Below, one piece after another: positions 42,994-52,754 of a stretch of 64,000 nucleotides of DNA (position 1 is the stretch's first letter; every line of letters begins with the position of its first letter). This stretch comes from CAWJPY01 sp963844865. Its GTDB lineage: Bacteria; Acidobacteriota; Thermoanaerobaculia; Thermoanaerobaculales; Sulfomarinibacteraceae. A program made the position numbers and the translations under genes. The notes under the pieces were generated by a model. It saw only the letters and a program-made list of their open reading frames with translations. It was not told where the DNA came from and made no database searches. The DNA is taken from positions 1 through 64,000 of the forward strand of contig CAWJPY010000003.1 in NCBI GenBank assembly GCA_963844865.1, read 5' to 3'.

Positions 42994-45900
42994 GGAGCGA
43001 GCCGCCGCGGACCGTCCTGGTGCTCGGCAGCTCGGCGCTCAAGATCGGCGAGGCCGGGGAGTTCGACTACTCCGGCAGCCAGGCCATCAAGGCCCTCAAG
43101 GAGGAGGGTGTCCGCACCATCCTCATCAACCCCAACATCGCCACCATCCAGACGTCGGAGCACCTGGCCGACGAGGTGTACTTCGTCCCGGTGACACCCT
43201 CCTTCGTGGCCAGCGTGATCGAGCGCGAGCAGCCCGACGGCATCCTCCTCGGCTTCGGCGGCCAGACCGCCCTCAACTGCGGCGTCCAGCTCTACCGCGA
43301 CGGCACGCTGGAGCGACACGGCGTGCGCATCCTGGGAGCGCCCATCGAGTCGGTGCTGCGACACCGAGGACCGGGAGCGCTTCGTCGGGCCGGCTCGCGG
43401 AGATCGACGTCCAGGTGCCGCGCAGCCTGCCCACCACCAGCATCGAGGAGGCGGTGGCCGCGGGGAGGAAGATCGGCTTCCCGTGCATGGCCCGGGTGGC
43501 CTTCGCCCTCGGCGGTCTGGGCTCGGGCATCTGCCGCGACGAGGCGGAGCTCCGGGCCCTCGCCCAACGGGCCTTCGCCCACACCGAGCAGGTGCTCGTC
43601 GAGGAGTACCTGGAGGGTTGGAAGGAGATCGAGTACGAGGTGATGCGCGACGCGCTTCGACAACTGCATCACCGTCTGCAACATGGAGAACATCGACCCC
43701 ATGGGCATCCACACGGGCGAGAGCCTCGTGGTGGCGCCCAGCCAGACCCTCGACAACCAGGAGTACCACCTGCTGCGGGAGATCGCCATCCGGGTGGTGC
43801 GACACCTGGGCATCGTCGGCGAGTGCAACATCCAGTACGCGCTGTCGCCCACGGGCGAGGGCTACCGGGTGATCGAGATCAACGCCCGCCTGTCCCGCTC
43901 CTCGGCCCTGGCGTCCAAGGCCACCGGCTATCCCCTGGCCTTCGTGGCCGCCAAGCTCGCCCTCGGGAGGTCGCTCACCGAGGTCGCCGAACTCGGTGAC
44001 CCGGTCCACCTGCGCCTGCTTCGAGCCCGCCCTGGACTACGTGGTGGTGAAGATGCCGCGCTGGGACCTCAAGAAGTTCCCCGGCGTCAACGAGCGGATC
44101 GGGTCGGCCATGAAGTCGGTGGGCGAGGTCATGGCCATCGGCCGCCGCTTCGAGGAGGCGCTGCAGAAGGCGCTGAGGATGACGGACACCGGGGCGCGGG
44201 GGGTGGTGCTGAACAACGGCATCCGTTTTGCGGACCTGCGCACCTCCCTCGCCGAGCCCACCGAGCGTCGCATCTTCGCCGTGGCCGAGGCGCTGGCGCA
44301 GGGCATGTCCACCGCCGAGGTCGCCTCCATCACCCGCATCGATCCCTGGTTCATCGACAAGATCGGCCGCATCGTGGGAACCGAGAAGCGCCTCCGGGAG
44401 GCCGGCGGACCAGCGGTGGAGGCGGGGCTGCTGCGGCAGGCCAAGGAGCTCGGCTTCTCCGACGCCCAGATCGCGGCCGCCACGGGAGCGGGCGAGGACG
44501 AGGTGCGTGCCCACCGCCAAGGGCTGGGCATCCACCCCTGCTGCAAGCAGATCGACACCCTGGCCGCGGAGTACCCCGCGGCCACCAACTACCTCTACCT
44601 GACCTACAACGGCTCCGAGGACGACGTGCCCTTCGATCAGGAGGGCACGGTCATGATCCTCGGCCCCGGCGCCTACCGCATCGGCTCCTCGGTGGAGTTC
44701 GACTGGTGCTGCGTGAACGCCGTACGCACCCTGCGCGACCTGGGCTACCGCACCCTCATGGTCAACCACAACCCGGAGACCGTCAGCACCGACTACGACG
44801 AGTGCGACCGCCTGTACTTCGACGAGCTCAGCTTCGAGACGGTGAGCGAGATCTACCGCAAGGAGTCGCCGCTGGGGATCATCCTCTCCATGGGCGGGCA
44901 GATCCCCAACAACCTGGCGGTGCGCTGCGGTGAGGCCCAGATGCGGGTGCTCGGCACCTCGCCGCGATCCATCGACCGCGCCGAGAGCCGGCACCACTTC
45001 TCGAGCCTCCTCGAGTCCCTGGGGGTGCCCCAGCCGTCATGGCAGGAGGTCACCACCGTCGAGGACACCTACCGCTTCGCCCGCGAGCAGGGCTACCCGG
45101 TGATCGTGCGTCCCTCCTACGTCCTGTCGGGCGCGGCCATGGCCGTGGCCGCCACCGAGGACGAGCTGGGCACCTACCTGGAGAAGGCCGCGGAGGTGTC
45201 CCACGACCACCCCGTCGTGGTGAGCAAGTTCATCGAGAACGCCAAGGAGATCGACGTCGACGCCGTGGCCCGGGACGGCGAGCTGGTGTGCTCCGCGGTC
45301 TCCGAGCACGTGGAGAACGCCGGCGTCCACTCCGGCGACGCCACCCTGGTGCTGCCCCCCCAGCGCACCTACCTGGAGACGATGCGCCGCATCCACCGCA
45401 TCACCACCCAGGTGGCGCGCTCGCTCAGGATCACCGGCCCGTTCAACATCCAGTTCCTGGCCAAGGACAACCGGGTCATGGTCATCGAGTGCAACCTGCG
45501 CGCCTCGCGCAGCTTCCCCTTCGTGTCCAAGGTGCTCAAGCGCAACTTCATCGACGCCGCCACCCGGGTCATGATGGGGCGCCCCGTGGCCACCGACGAC
45601 CGCTCCCACCTGGACCTGGACTACGTGGGCGTGAAGGCGCCCCACTTCTCGTTCACCCGCCTGGAGGGCGCCGACCCGACCTTGGGGTGGAGATGGCCTC
45701 CACCGGCGAGGTGGCCTGCCTGGGCTGGGACTTCGACGAGGCCTTCCTGAAGGCGCTCATCGCCGTGGGCTACCGTTTCCCCATCCGGCGGGCCCTGCTC
45801 TCCACCGGTCCCATCGAGTCCAAGGCCGCCTTCCTGGACGCCATCCGCCGCTTCTCCGAGCTCGGCGTCGAGCTCCTGGCCACCCAGGGGACGGCGGACT

Positions 45901-46190
45901 TCCTCGCCCGCAACGACGTCCACACCCAGGTCGTGCGCTGGCCCCTGGAGGGCGGCTCCCCCAACGCCGTCGAAGAGATCACGAGCCGCCGGGTGGACCT
46001 GGTGATCAACATCCCCAAGCACTTCCAGAAGGAAGAGCTGACCAACGACTACATCATCCGCCGCACCGCGGTGGACTTCGGCGTGCCGCTGATCACCAAT
46101 CGCCAGCTCGCCGAGCGCCTCGCCGAGGCCCTGGAGCGGGTCCCCATCGACCAGCTCGCGGTCCGCCCCTGGAGCTCCTACGACGGCTGA
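42990..46190 (+). CDS. carB: Carbamoyl-phosphate synthase large subunit, five single-base frameshifts
   Basis: CarB of ~1066 residues if five one-base indels are repaired: extra C near 43369 (before GAC ACC GAG), extra C near 43390, extra C near 43653 (restoring DAFDNCITVCNMENIDPMGI), extra G near 43989 (restoring the SVTRSTCACFEPALDYVVV segment), and one G missing near 45687 (restoring GVEMASTGEVACLGWD). Net change is a whole codon, so the final frame equals the first. Landmarks: VLGSSALKIGEAGEFDYSGS, LGFGGQTALNCG, NARLSRSSALASKATGYPLA, RIGSSVEFDWCCVN, LSMGGQIPNNLAV, ECNLRASRSFPFVSKVLKRN, and the C-terminal MGS-like allosteric domain VELLATQGTADFL. CarB is essential in prototrophs, so sequencing or assembly error is likeliest. 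AAAGGAGG precedes the ATG. Confidence 0.88.
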
Positions 46191-46200
46191 CCCGGCACCG

Positions 46201-46278
46201 GGAGCTGATCGCGGCAGCTGCGGCGTCGAGGGCCTTGCGGTGAGCGATGAGGCCGGTGCCGGCGAGGACGTTGCGCAT
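46201..46278 (-). pseudogene. Four-helix-bundle protein gene, 5' fragment
   Basis: ATG 46278 with GGAGGTGACC upstream encodes MRNVLAGTGLIAHRKALDAA and then AAAISS. This matches the N-terminus of the intact gene at 62880 (MPDVLATSDLIAHRKALEAA). Similarity stops after ~25 codons, 10 nt short of the carB stop, so the rest of the gene has been lost. The frame beyond is unrelated. Confidence 0.7.
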
Positions 46279-46369
46279 GGTCACCTCCGGGTCGTTCATG
46301 CCTCCCGTCCGAGCCGGTGGCCAGTCACCGGCTATCCCTCTAACCGAACGGCCCGGAGGTGACCATGCC
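46276..46369. repeat. Palindromic cassette E, copy 1 (short-stem form)
   Basis: Outer arms CATGGTCACCTCCGGGTCGT and AACGGCCCGGAGGTGACCATG, inner hairpin GCCGGTGGCCAGTCACCGGC. Each outer arm supplies GGAGGTGACC-ATG, one to the four-helix-bundle fragment (minus) and one to a 6-codon frame (plus, 46364). Related to the elements at 52751 and 63229. Confidence 0.75.
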
Positions 46370-46385
46370 GCCCTTCGCCGTCTGA

Positions 46386-46476
46386 TGGTCGCAGCCCCTG
46401 TCGCCGCCACTGACTCTGTACCTGCCGCCGTCACCGTCACTGCAGCTGCCGCCATGGCGCTGTCACGAGCCCGCCG
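46386..46476 (-). repeat. Degenerate GGCGGCAGC-type tract after the MFS gene
   Basis: On the minus strand beyond the MFS stop: GCGGGCTCGTGACAGCGCCA, TGGCGGCAGCTGCAGTGACG, GTGACGGCGGCAGGTACAGA, GTCAGTGGCGGCGACAGGGG. It bridges the transporter gene and palindromic cassette copy 1. Confidence 0.5.
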
Positions 46477-47961
46477 CTACCGGCGGTGCAGGGCGGCACC
46501 GAGGTCGGGCGAGTCGAAGGCCGGCCGGTCGCCGCGCAGCCACGTGTCCAGATCCGGTTGCGGCAGCCGGAAGCCCGCCCCGGCCAGGTAGATGGCGACG
46601 CCGAGGAGGGTCATGAAGCCGGTGATCAGCACCGTCGTCCACAGCCCGTACCGGAGGCCCTCGACGGTGAGGCCGTCGCTTCCGGAGGCCGTCTCCGCGA
46701 CCTTGGCGATGACCGGGGCGAGGATGAAGTCGGCCTCCGAGCGGACCAGCTCCACCAGGGCGAAGATGCGGCCGATGATGTGCGAGGGCAGAGAGAAGCC
46801 CGCCATGAACAGGCCAGGGGCCACAGTGGCGCCGGCTCCGAGTCCGAGCAGACCGGTGGCCGCCAGCAGGAGATGGGGCTCGGAGTGCCCCGGATCGAGC
46901 CCCAGCAGCAGCGCACCGCCCGCCAGCAGCATGAGCATGCCGCTGAGGGTCAGCAGCGGCAGGAAGCGGGTGGTCACCGCCGCCCGCAGCAGGCCGACCG
47001 TGACCAGCACACCCAGCACCTGCGGCCAGAAGGCGAGCCCGGTCGCCAGCGGCGTCCGGTCGGCGATGAGCAGCTGGTACCGCTGTACGAGCTCCAGGAG
47101 CGCCACGAAGGCGCCGCCACCGAACATGGCCGCCAGCGTCCCCACCACCGGGTAGGTGTGCCACATGCCCTTCACAGGCGACATGGGGTCGCGCTTGTGG
47201 TACTGGCTGAGCAGCAGGGCGAGGAGGCACACGAGGCCGATTGCCAGCGGCACCACGAAGCGCAGCGAGGAGAAACCGTGGCCGGTCAGCTCTCCGGCGG
47301 CCCAGAAGGGCAAGGCGGTGGCCGCCAGAGCCAGCACCAGGGCCGACCAGTCAACGGGTCTGCCGGGGTTGAAGGGCTCCCGGTCGGGCAGGGTGAACAG
47401 GGCCACGCTCACGGTGACGACGCCGATGACGGCGAGGCCTCCGTACAGCCAGCGCCACATGCCCCCGTACGCCACGATGCCCCCCAGCAGGGGACCTGCG
47501 GCCACCGCGCCGAAGAAGCCGAGGTTCACCACTGCGGCGGTGACGGGCATCTTCCGAGGCGGAAAGTTCTGGATCACCGGCGGCAGGGCCGCCACCAACA
47601 GCAGGCCGGTCCCGAAGCCGAGCAGCACCCGGCCGGCGCCGTAGGTGATGACCCCCTGCCCTCCCGCCGCCAGGAGGCAGCCGACCACGAACAGGCTCTC
47701 GCAGATGAGGAAGAGGCGGCGCTGGGGGAAGCGCTGCACCAGATCGCCTCCGAGCAGGGCACCGAACGCGTAGCCGGCGATGGCCAGCCCCGAGATCACC
47801 GCCAGCCCGGTGAGGCTCGCCCCGAGCTCGGTCGCGACCTGGCGACGGAACAGACCGGCCGCGGTGGTGACCACGATGAAGGGGACGATGGCCACGATGG
47901 CGACGGTGAGGTTCACCGCGTAGCTCGAAGCGAACGGGCGAGGAATGTGCAGGTGCGCCAT
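46477..47961 (-). CDS. MFS transporter, DHA2-like
   Basis: A 494-residue major facilitator with about 12-14 hydrophobic segments. The N-terminal bundle shows VAIVAIVPFIVVTTAAGLFR, GLAVISGLAIAGYAFGALLG, the A-loop-like GDLVQRFPQRRLFLI, and the motif C-like region FFGAVAAGPLLGGIVAYGG-MWRW. MAHLHIPRPFASSYAVN begins the protein after AGAGG; upstream in-frame sequence is not coding-like. The cytoplasmic C-terminus (LDTWLRGDRPAFDSPDLGAA) is polar. Probably a proton-coupled drug or metabolite exporter. It is divergent from the TolC/EmrA/EmrB-like operon, suggesting a shared efflux locus. Confidence 0.9.
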   Translation of the reverse strand: MAHLHIPRPFASSYAVNLTVAIVAIVPFIVVTTAAGLFRRQVATELGASLTGLAVISGLAIAGYAFGALLGGDLVQRFPQRRLFLICESLFVVGCLLAAGGQGVITYGAGRVLLGFGTGLLLVAALPPVIQNFPPRKMPVTAAVVNLGFFGAVAAGPLLGGIVAYGGMWRWLYGGLAVIGVVTVSVALFTLPDREPFNPGRPVDWSALVLALAATALPFWAAGELTGHGFSSLRFVVPLAIGLVCLLALLLSQYHKRDPMSPVKGMWHTYPVVGTLAAMFGGGAFVALLELVQRYQLLIADRTPLATGLAFWPQVLGVLVTVGLLRAAVTTRFLPLLTLSGMLMLLAGGALLLGLDPGHSEPHLLLAATGLLGLGAGATVAPGLFMAGFSLPSHIIGRIFALVELVRSEADFILAPVIAKVAETASGSDGLTVEGLRYGLWTTVLITGFMTLLGVAIYLAGAGFRLPQPDLDTWLRGDRPAFDSPDLGAALHRR

Positions 47962-48212
47962 CAGACCTCTGGTCGAGCGGGAAGCTCCTCGTGCGGCGCC
48001 ACAGGCTACCACGGTGCGCGTCATCGCCAACGCTCGAGGCACCGTCCTCCGCGGCGCCTCGGCGGTGCTGACCACTGATCGCCGCCGTCGCTCGCTGTCG
48101 GTCCCGCTGACACCGCCACTGATCCCTGACGCTGGCGCTGTCGGGCCCACCCGTGCTGTCACAGCCTGCGACCCCGCGGAGCGACGTCTTGCGTGCGTTC
48201 GGTTGCAGCTCC

Positions 48213-48233
48213 GGCGCGCTAGAATAGTGCGCC
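48213..48233 (+). promoter_or_regulatory. -10 box within an inverted repeat upstream of the tolC-like operon
   Basis: TAGAAT (48220-48225) lies between GGCGC (48213-48217) and GCGCC (48229-48233). No strong -35 is visible (TTCGGT at a 16-nt spacing is the best). It could be an operator overlapping the -10 box. The remaining 322-nt gap (47962-48283) contains a GCTGTCGGTCCCGCTGACAC-type low-complexity tract at ~48070-48140, the only such tract lying 5' of a gene, plus GGAGGTGA before 48284. Confidence 0.4.
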
Positions 48234-48283
48234 GCTGATCGGCGCCGCAGCGCGGCCGCTACATTCCCGGAGGTGAGCACGCC

Positions 48284-49723
48284 ATGAGCACCACGAGTCC
48301 CGAGCCGACGTCCTCACCATCACCCGCGGCCAGCGGCGCGATCATTCTCCTGGCCCTGCTGCTGGTCGCGGCCGCGGCCATGGGGCAGGAGGTGCCGCAA
48401 GCGGCGCCTCCCGCTAGCAGCTCACTGGCCGGTGGGGTCCCTGGCCCGGCGCCGGCGGGTCCGATCAACCTCACCCTCGCCGAGGCGGTCCAGCGTGGCC
48501 TCGAGCACAACCTGGCCATCGTGCTCGGCCGCGAGCAGGTACGGACGGCCGCCGGCGCACGGGCAGCTGCGCGGTCACGCCTGTTCCCGGACCTGGAGGC
48601 CTCCGTCGCCGACAGCCGCAACACCATCAACCTGGAGGCCTACGGTTTCCCGGTCGCGCCCGGCGAGTCACCCCTCATCGGTCCCTTCGACGTCTTTGAC
48701 GCGCGGGCGTCGCTCACAGGCCCTCTGGTGAACCTCAGCCTGTGGGCCGAGAACCGGTCCGCCGCGCACAGTGCCGACGCCGCGAACGCCACCCTTCAGG
48801 ACGTCCGCGACCAGGTCGTGCTGGCGGTGAGCAGCTTCTACCTCCAGGCGGTGGCGGCTCGGAGCCGCATCGCCGCCGCCCGGGCCGAGGTGACGACGGC
48901 TCGCGCGCTTCACCGCCAGGCGGTGGACATGAAGGAGGCCGGGGTGGTGCCCGCCATCGAGGTGCTGCGGGCCGAGGTCCAGCTCGCCGCCGAGCGCGAA
49001 CGGCTCATCGTGGCCACCAACGACGCCGCCACCAGCAAGCTGGCCCTGGCCCGCGCCATCGGGTTGCCCATGGACGCCGAGCTCCGCTTGAGCGAGGACC
49101 TGGAGTACTCGGCGCCGCCGGCCATCGGCGTCGACGAGGCCCTGAAGCGCGCCCTCGGGCAGCGGGCCGACTACAGGAGTGCCCGTGCGGCCGTGGATGC
49201 CGCCCAGGCGGCTCTGGCCGCGGCGCGCAACACGGCCCTGCCGTCCCTCGGGATGCAGGCCAACTGGGGCAAGATCGGCCCGGATCCCGACAGCGCCCTG
49301 ACGACGTACACGGTGGGCGCCATGGTGAGCGTGCCCATCTTCACCGGCGGGGCGATCAAGGCACGCACCATCACCGCCAAGGCCGGCCTCGCCGACCGCC
49401 AGGCCCGCCTGGCCGACCTGGGGGCGAAGATCGAGTACGAGGTCCGCTCGGCCCTCCTCGACCTGGCCGCCGCCGATGAGCGGACCCAGGTCGCACAGGA
49501 CGCGCTCCGGCTGGCGGAGAGTCAGCTGGAGCAGTCCCGTGATCGCTTCGCGGCCGGCGTGGCGAGCGGGGTCGAGGTCGTCCAGGCCCAACAGACCCTG
49601 GCCACCGCCCACGACAACCAGATTGCGAGTCTCCTCGCCTACAATCTCGCCGAGGTCCGGTTGGCGCGCGCCCTCGGCGTCGCCGCCGAGGGCCTCCAGC
49701 GATTCCTTGGAGGAAGCCGTTGA
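48284..49723 (+). CDS. TolC family outer membrane efflux protein
   Basis: A 479-residue TolC-like channel. The N-terminal hydrophobic export signal is GAIILLALLLVAAAAMG after a polar ~17-residue leader. Two outer-membrane efflux protein repeats follow: NLTLAEAVQRGLEHNLAIVL begins the first, VDEALKRALGQRADYRSARA the second. Each ends in long Ala-rich helices forming the periplasmic tunnel (VLRAEVQLAAERERLIVATN; DRFAAGVASGVEVVQAQQTL). VGAMVSVPIFTGGAIKART marks the second beta-barrel strand pair. It is first gene of an operon with the periplasmic adaptor and DHA2 permease, forming a complete tripartite pump. The next gene's TTG overlaps its TGA by 4 nt. Confidence 0.93.
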   Translation: MSTTSPEPTSSPSPAASGAIILLALLLVAAAAMGQEVPQAAPPASSSLAGGVPGPAPAGPINLTLAEAVQRGLEHNLAIVLGREQVRTAAGARAAARSRLFPDLEASVADSRNTINLEAYGFPVAPGESPLIGPFDVFDARASLTGPLVNLSLWAENRSAAHSADAANATLQDVRDQVVLAVSSFYLQAVAARSRIAAARAEVTTARALHRQAVDMKEAGVVPAIEVLRAEVQLAAERERLIVATNDAATSKLALARAIGLPMDAELRLSEDLEYSAPPAIGVDEALKRALGQRADYRSARAAVDAAQAALAAARNTALPSLGMQANWGKIGPDPDSALTTYTVGAMVSVPIFTGGAIKARTITAKAGLADRQARLADLGAKIEYEVRSALLDLAAADERTQVAQDALRLAESQLEQSRDRFAAGVASGVEVVQAQQTLATAHDNQIASLLAYNLAEVRLARALGVAAEGLQRFLGGSR

Positions 49724-50973
49724 CCGCAGACCGACCCAATCCCGAGACCCTGCCTGCTCCCGAGGCGGCGCCGACCGGCAGGCGTGCCTCGGGGGTCCTG
49801 GAGTTCCTCCGTCGCCGACCGCGCGCCCGGAGGGCCCTGATCATCCTCGCCATCGTGGTGGTGGTCGCCGCGGGCTTGTTCTGGTTCCTGGAGCACGGCA
49901 AGGTGTCCACCGACGACGCCCAGATCGACGGCCACATCCTGCCCGTGGCAGCGCGCGTCGGGGGCAGCGTGCTGTCGGTGGAGGTGGAGGAGAACCGGTG
50001 GGTGGACCCCGGCACCGTGCTCGTGCGCCTCGATCCCACCGATTACGAGGTCGCCCTCAAGCGCGCCGAGGCCGACAAGGCCGTTGCCGCGGCCGCCCTC
50101 ACCGGCGCCCGGTCCGGCGTGCCCATCACCTCCGCCAGCTCCGGCGGCAAGCTGACCTCCGCCCAGGCGGAGGTCCGCCGTGCCAAGTCCGCTGCTGCCG
50201 CCGCCGAAGCCCAGCTCGCCGCGGCCCGGGCCCGTTTGCGGGAGGCCCAGGCCAATGCCGAGAAGGCCGCGCGGGACAGGGAGCGCCTCCAGCAGCTCGT
50301 GACGAAGGACGAGATCTCGAAGCAGCAGTTCGACGCCGCCGTGGCGGCCGCCACGGCCGCCGAGGCCTCGGTGGAAGCGGCCCAGGCCGGCGTCCACCAG
50401 GCCGAGCAGGCACGCCATCAGGCCGAGGACGGCGTGGCGCAGGCCGAGGCCGACCTCCGCGCGGCGCAGACGGCGCCGCAGCAGGTGAAGGTCACCAAGG
50501 CCCAGGTGAGCGCCGCCGAGGCCAGGCTCCAGCAAGCAGACGCCGCCATCCAGCAGGCCCGTTTGGCGCTCGAGTACACGGTGGTGAAGGCCACCATCGC
50601 CGGAATCGTGAGCAAGCGCTCGGTGGAGCCGGGGCAGGTGGTGCAGGCGGGCCAGCCGCTGTTCGCCCTGGTGGACATGGAGAACATCTACGTCACCGCC
50701 AACTTCAAGGAGACGAAGCTCGAGAACATGGAGCCCGGCCAGCGGGCGGAGATCTCGGTGGACGCCTACGGCAGCACCTTGAAGGGACACGTGGACAGCA
50801 TCGGACCCGCCACCGGCTCGCGCTTCAGCCTCCTGCCGGCACAGAACGCCTCCGGTAACTTCGTCAAGGTCGTACAGCGGGTCCCGGTCAAGATCGTGTT
50901 CGAGCCGGGTCAGGACCCCGACCACAAGCTGCGACCGGGGCTGTCGGTCGTCCCCACGGTCTACACCCGGTGA
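49720..50973 (+). CDS. HlyD/EmrA-type membrane fusion protein
   Basis: A 417-residue periplasmic adaptor. TTG 49720 follows TTGGAGG and overlaps the upstream stop, so translation is probably coupled. A single N-terminal membrane anchor is RRALIILAIVVVVAAGLFWFL (~35-55). The lipoyl half-motif VSTDDAQIDGHILPVAARVG and VDPGTVLVRLDPTDYEVALK is followed by a long coiled-coil hairpin (~95-275) rich in Ala/Glu, with NAEKAARDRERLQQLVTKDE and QQFDAAVAAATAAEASVEAA. The second lipoyl half and beta-barrel are TIAGIVSKRSVEPGQVVQAG and ENIYVTANFKETKLENMEPG. It would connect the DHA2 permease to the TolC-like channel. Confidence 0.94.
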   Translation: MTADRPNPETLPAPEAAPTGRRASGVLEFLRRRPRARRALIILAIVVVVAAGLFWFLEHGKVSTDDAQIDGHILPVAARVGGSVLSVEVEENRWVDPGTVLVRLDPTDYEVALKRAEADKAVAAAALTGARSGVPITSASSGGKLTSAQAEVRRAKSAAAAAEAQLAAARARLREAQANAEKAARDRERLQQLVTKDEISKQQFDAAVAAATAAEASVEAAQAGVHQAEQARHQAEDGVAQAEADLRAAQTAPQQVKVTKAQVSAAEARLQQADAAIQQARLALEYTVVKATIAGIVSKRSVEPGQVVQAGQPLFALVDMENIYVTANFKETKLENMEPGQRAEISVDAYGSTLKGHVDSIGPATGSRFSLLPAQNASGNFVKVVQRVPVKIVFEPGQDPDHKLRPGLSVVPTVYTR

Positions 50974-50977
50974 GCCC

Positions 50978-52546
50978 ATGACCCAGGAAGCGGCGGCCGC
51001 CCCGCCGCAGGTCAACCGCTGGATCGTCGCCATCTCGGTGATGGCCGGCACCTTCATGGTGGTGCTCGACACCACCGTGGTCAATGTGTCCCTGCCCCAC
51101 ATCGCCGGCAGCCTGTCCGCCAGCGTGGAGGAGGCGACCTGGGCCCTCACCACCTACCTGGCCGCCAACGCGGTCATCCTCCCCATCACCGGCTGGTTGG
51201 CCAACTTCTTCGGCCGCAAGCGGCTGCTCATCGTGTCGGTGATCAGCTTCACCCTCGCCTCCCTGATGAGCGGCCTGGCGCCGTCCCTCGGCTTCCTCAT
51301 CATCTTCCGCATCATCCAGGGGATCAGCGGCGGGGTCATGCAGCCCCTCTCCCAGGCCATTCTGCTGGAGGCGTTCCCCCCGGAGGACCGCGGCAAGGCC
51401 ATGGGGTTCTGGGGCATCGGCATCGTGGTGGCGCCCATCCTGGGACCGGTCCTGGGCGGCTGGCTGACCGAGAACATGTCCTGGCGCTGGGTGTTCTACA
51501 TCAACCTGCCGGTCGGCATCGTCGCCCTGGCGATGATCTGGCTGTTCATCTTCGACCCGCCCTACATCCGGCGCGGCGCGGGAGGCATCGACTACTGGGG
51601 CATCGGCATGCTCGCGGTCGGCATCGGCGCTCTCCAGGTGGCCCTGGACCGCGGCCAGGAGTACGACTGGTTCGCCTCCAAGATGGTCACCACCCTCATC
51701 GTCATCGCCGTCGCCGCCCTGGCCGCCATGTTTTTCCGAGAGCTCGTGGTGCGCCACCCGGTGATCGACCTCAGGGTGTTCAAGAACCGGACCTACAGCA
51801 CGGGGGTGTTCCTCATCACCCTCATGGGCGCGGTGCTCTACGGGAACCTGGTCCTGCTGCCCATCATGCTGCAGACCGTCATGGGCTACCCGGCGTACCA
51901 GGCCGGCATCGTCATGGCGCCGCGCGGCATCGGGACCCTCATCGTCATGCCCATCGCCGGCCTCCTCATCGGCCGCGTGGATGCACGGAAGATGCTGGCC
52001 GCGGGCTTTCTGCTCGGGGCCTTCTCCCTGTTCTGGCTGTCCTGGCTGAACACCGACGCCGGCTTCTGGGACCTGTTCTGGCCCCAGTTCGTTCAGGGCA
52101 TGGCCTTCGGCCTCCTGTTCGTGCCCCTGACCACCGTCACCATGGACCCGATCTCCAACGAGGGCATGGGCAACGCCACCAGCCTCTTCAACCTCATGCG
52201 CAACATCGGCGGCAGCTTCGGCATCGCCCTCATCCAGACCTTCGTGGTCCGCCAGCGCCAGTACCACACCACCGTCCTGACCGAGCACATCAATCCCTAC
52301 AGCCCGGCCACCCAGCTCATGATGGCCCGGCTCAAGGCGGCCTTCATCGCCGCCGGTTCCGACGCTGTCACCGCCGCCCATCAGGCCACCGCCGCGGTGT
52401 GGGGGATGGTCCAGCAGCAGGCGTCGATCCTCTCCTTCCTGGACTCGTTCCACGTGCTCGGGCTCGTGTTCCTCGTCATCGTGCCCCTGGCGTTCCTGAT
52501 GCGCAAACCGCGCGCGGGCCGGCGGGTGACGGCGGCCCCGGAGTAG
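50978..52546 (+). CDS. DHA2 family MFS efflux permease (EmrB/QacA type)
   Basis: A 522-residue permease with 14 predicted helices, starting 4 nt after the adaptor stop. DHA2 signatures are MAGTFMVVLDTTVVNVSLPH in helix 1, the A-motif GWLANFFGRKRLLIVSV, RIIQGISGGVMQPLSQAIL in helix 4, and the C-motif APILGPVLGGWLTENMSWRW. VVLDTT contains the acidic helix-1 residue used for substrate/proton coupling in this group. The C-terminal tail MRKPRAGRRVTAAPE is basic. With the two upstream genes it makes an EmrAB-TolC-like exporter for hydrophobic or cationic compounds. Its stop is followed after 28 nt by a 13-bp tandem array. Confidence 0.95.
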   Translation: MTQEAAAAPPQVNRWIVAISVMAGTFMVVLDTTVVNVSLPHIAGSLSASVEEATWALTTYLAANAVILPITGWLANFFGRKRLLIVSVISFTLASLMSGLAPSLGFLIIFRIIQGISGGVMQPLSQAILLEAFPPEDRGKAMGFWGIGIVVAPILGPVLGGWLTENMSWRWVFYINLPVGIVALAMIWLFIFDPPYIRRGAGGIDYWGIGMLAVGIGALQVALDRGQEYDWFASKMVTTLIVIAVAALAAMFFRELVVRHPVIDLRVFKNRTYSTGVFLITLMGAVLYGNLVLLPIMLQTVMGYPAYQAGIVMAPRGIGTLIVMPIAGLLIGRVDARKMLAAGFLLGAFSLFWLSWLNTDAGFWDLFWPQFVQGMAFGLLFVPLTTVTMDPISNEGMGNATSLFNLMRNIGGSFGIALIQTFVVRQRQYHTTVLTEHINPYSPATQLMMARLKAAFIAAGSDAVTAAHQATAAVWGMVQQQASILSFLDSFHVLGLVFLVIVPLAFLMRKPRAGRRVTAAPE

Positions 52547-52574
52547 GCCGAGCCCGACCCGCGTCCCCGCCTGC

Positions 52575-52754
52575 GCTCGGCGGCAGCGCTCGGCGGCAGC
52601 GCTCGGCGGCAGCGCTCGGCGGCAGCGCTCGGCGGCAGCGCTCGGCGGCAGCGCTCGGCGGCAGCGCTCGGCGGCAGCGCTCGGCGGCAGCGCTCGGCGG
52701 CAGCGCTCGGCGGCAGCGCTCGGCGGCAGCGCTCGGCGGCAGCGCTCGGCGGCA
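52575..52754 (+). repeat. 13-bp tandem array, about 14 copies
   Basis: Unit GCTCGGCGGCAGC is repeated 13 full times plus 11 nt, with no visible variation between units. The period is not a multiple of 3, so it is not coding repetition, although open frames run through it on both strands. The last partial unit merges with GGCATGG, the start of palindromic cassette copy 2. The unit differs by one base from GCGATCGGCGGCA found at ~28126 and ~62820. Confidence 0.95.

Noticed and set aside
42990..46190. Programmed ribosomal frameshifting in carB
   Set aside because: Five different sites, without a common slippery heptamer, in an enzyme family not known for recoding; sequencing error is simpler.
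52575..52754. Possible CRISPR array
   Set aside because: Unit is 13 bp with no spacers between copies and no cas genes; it is a simple tandem repeat.
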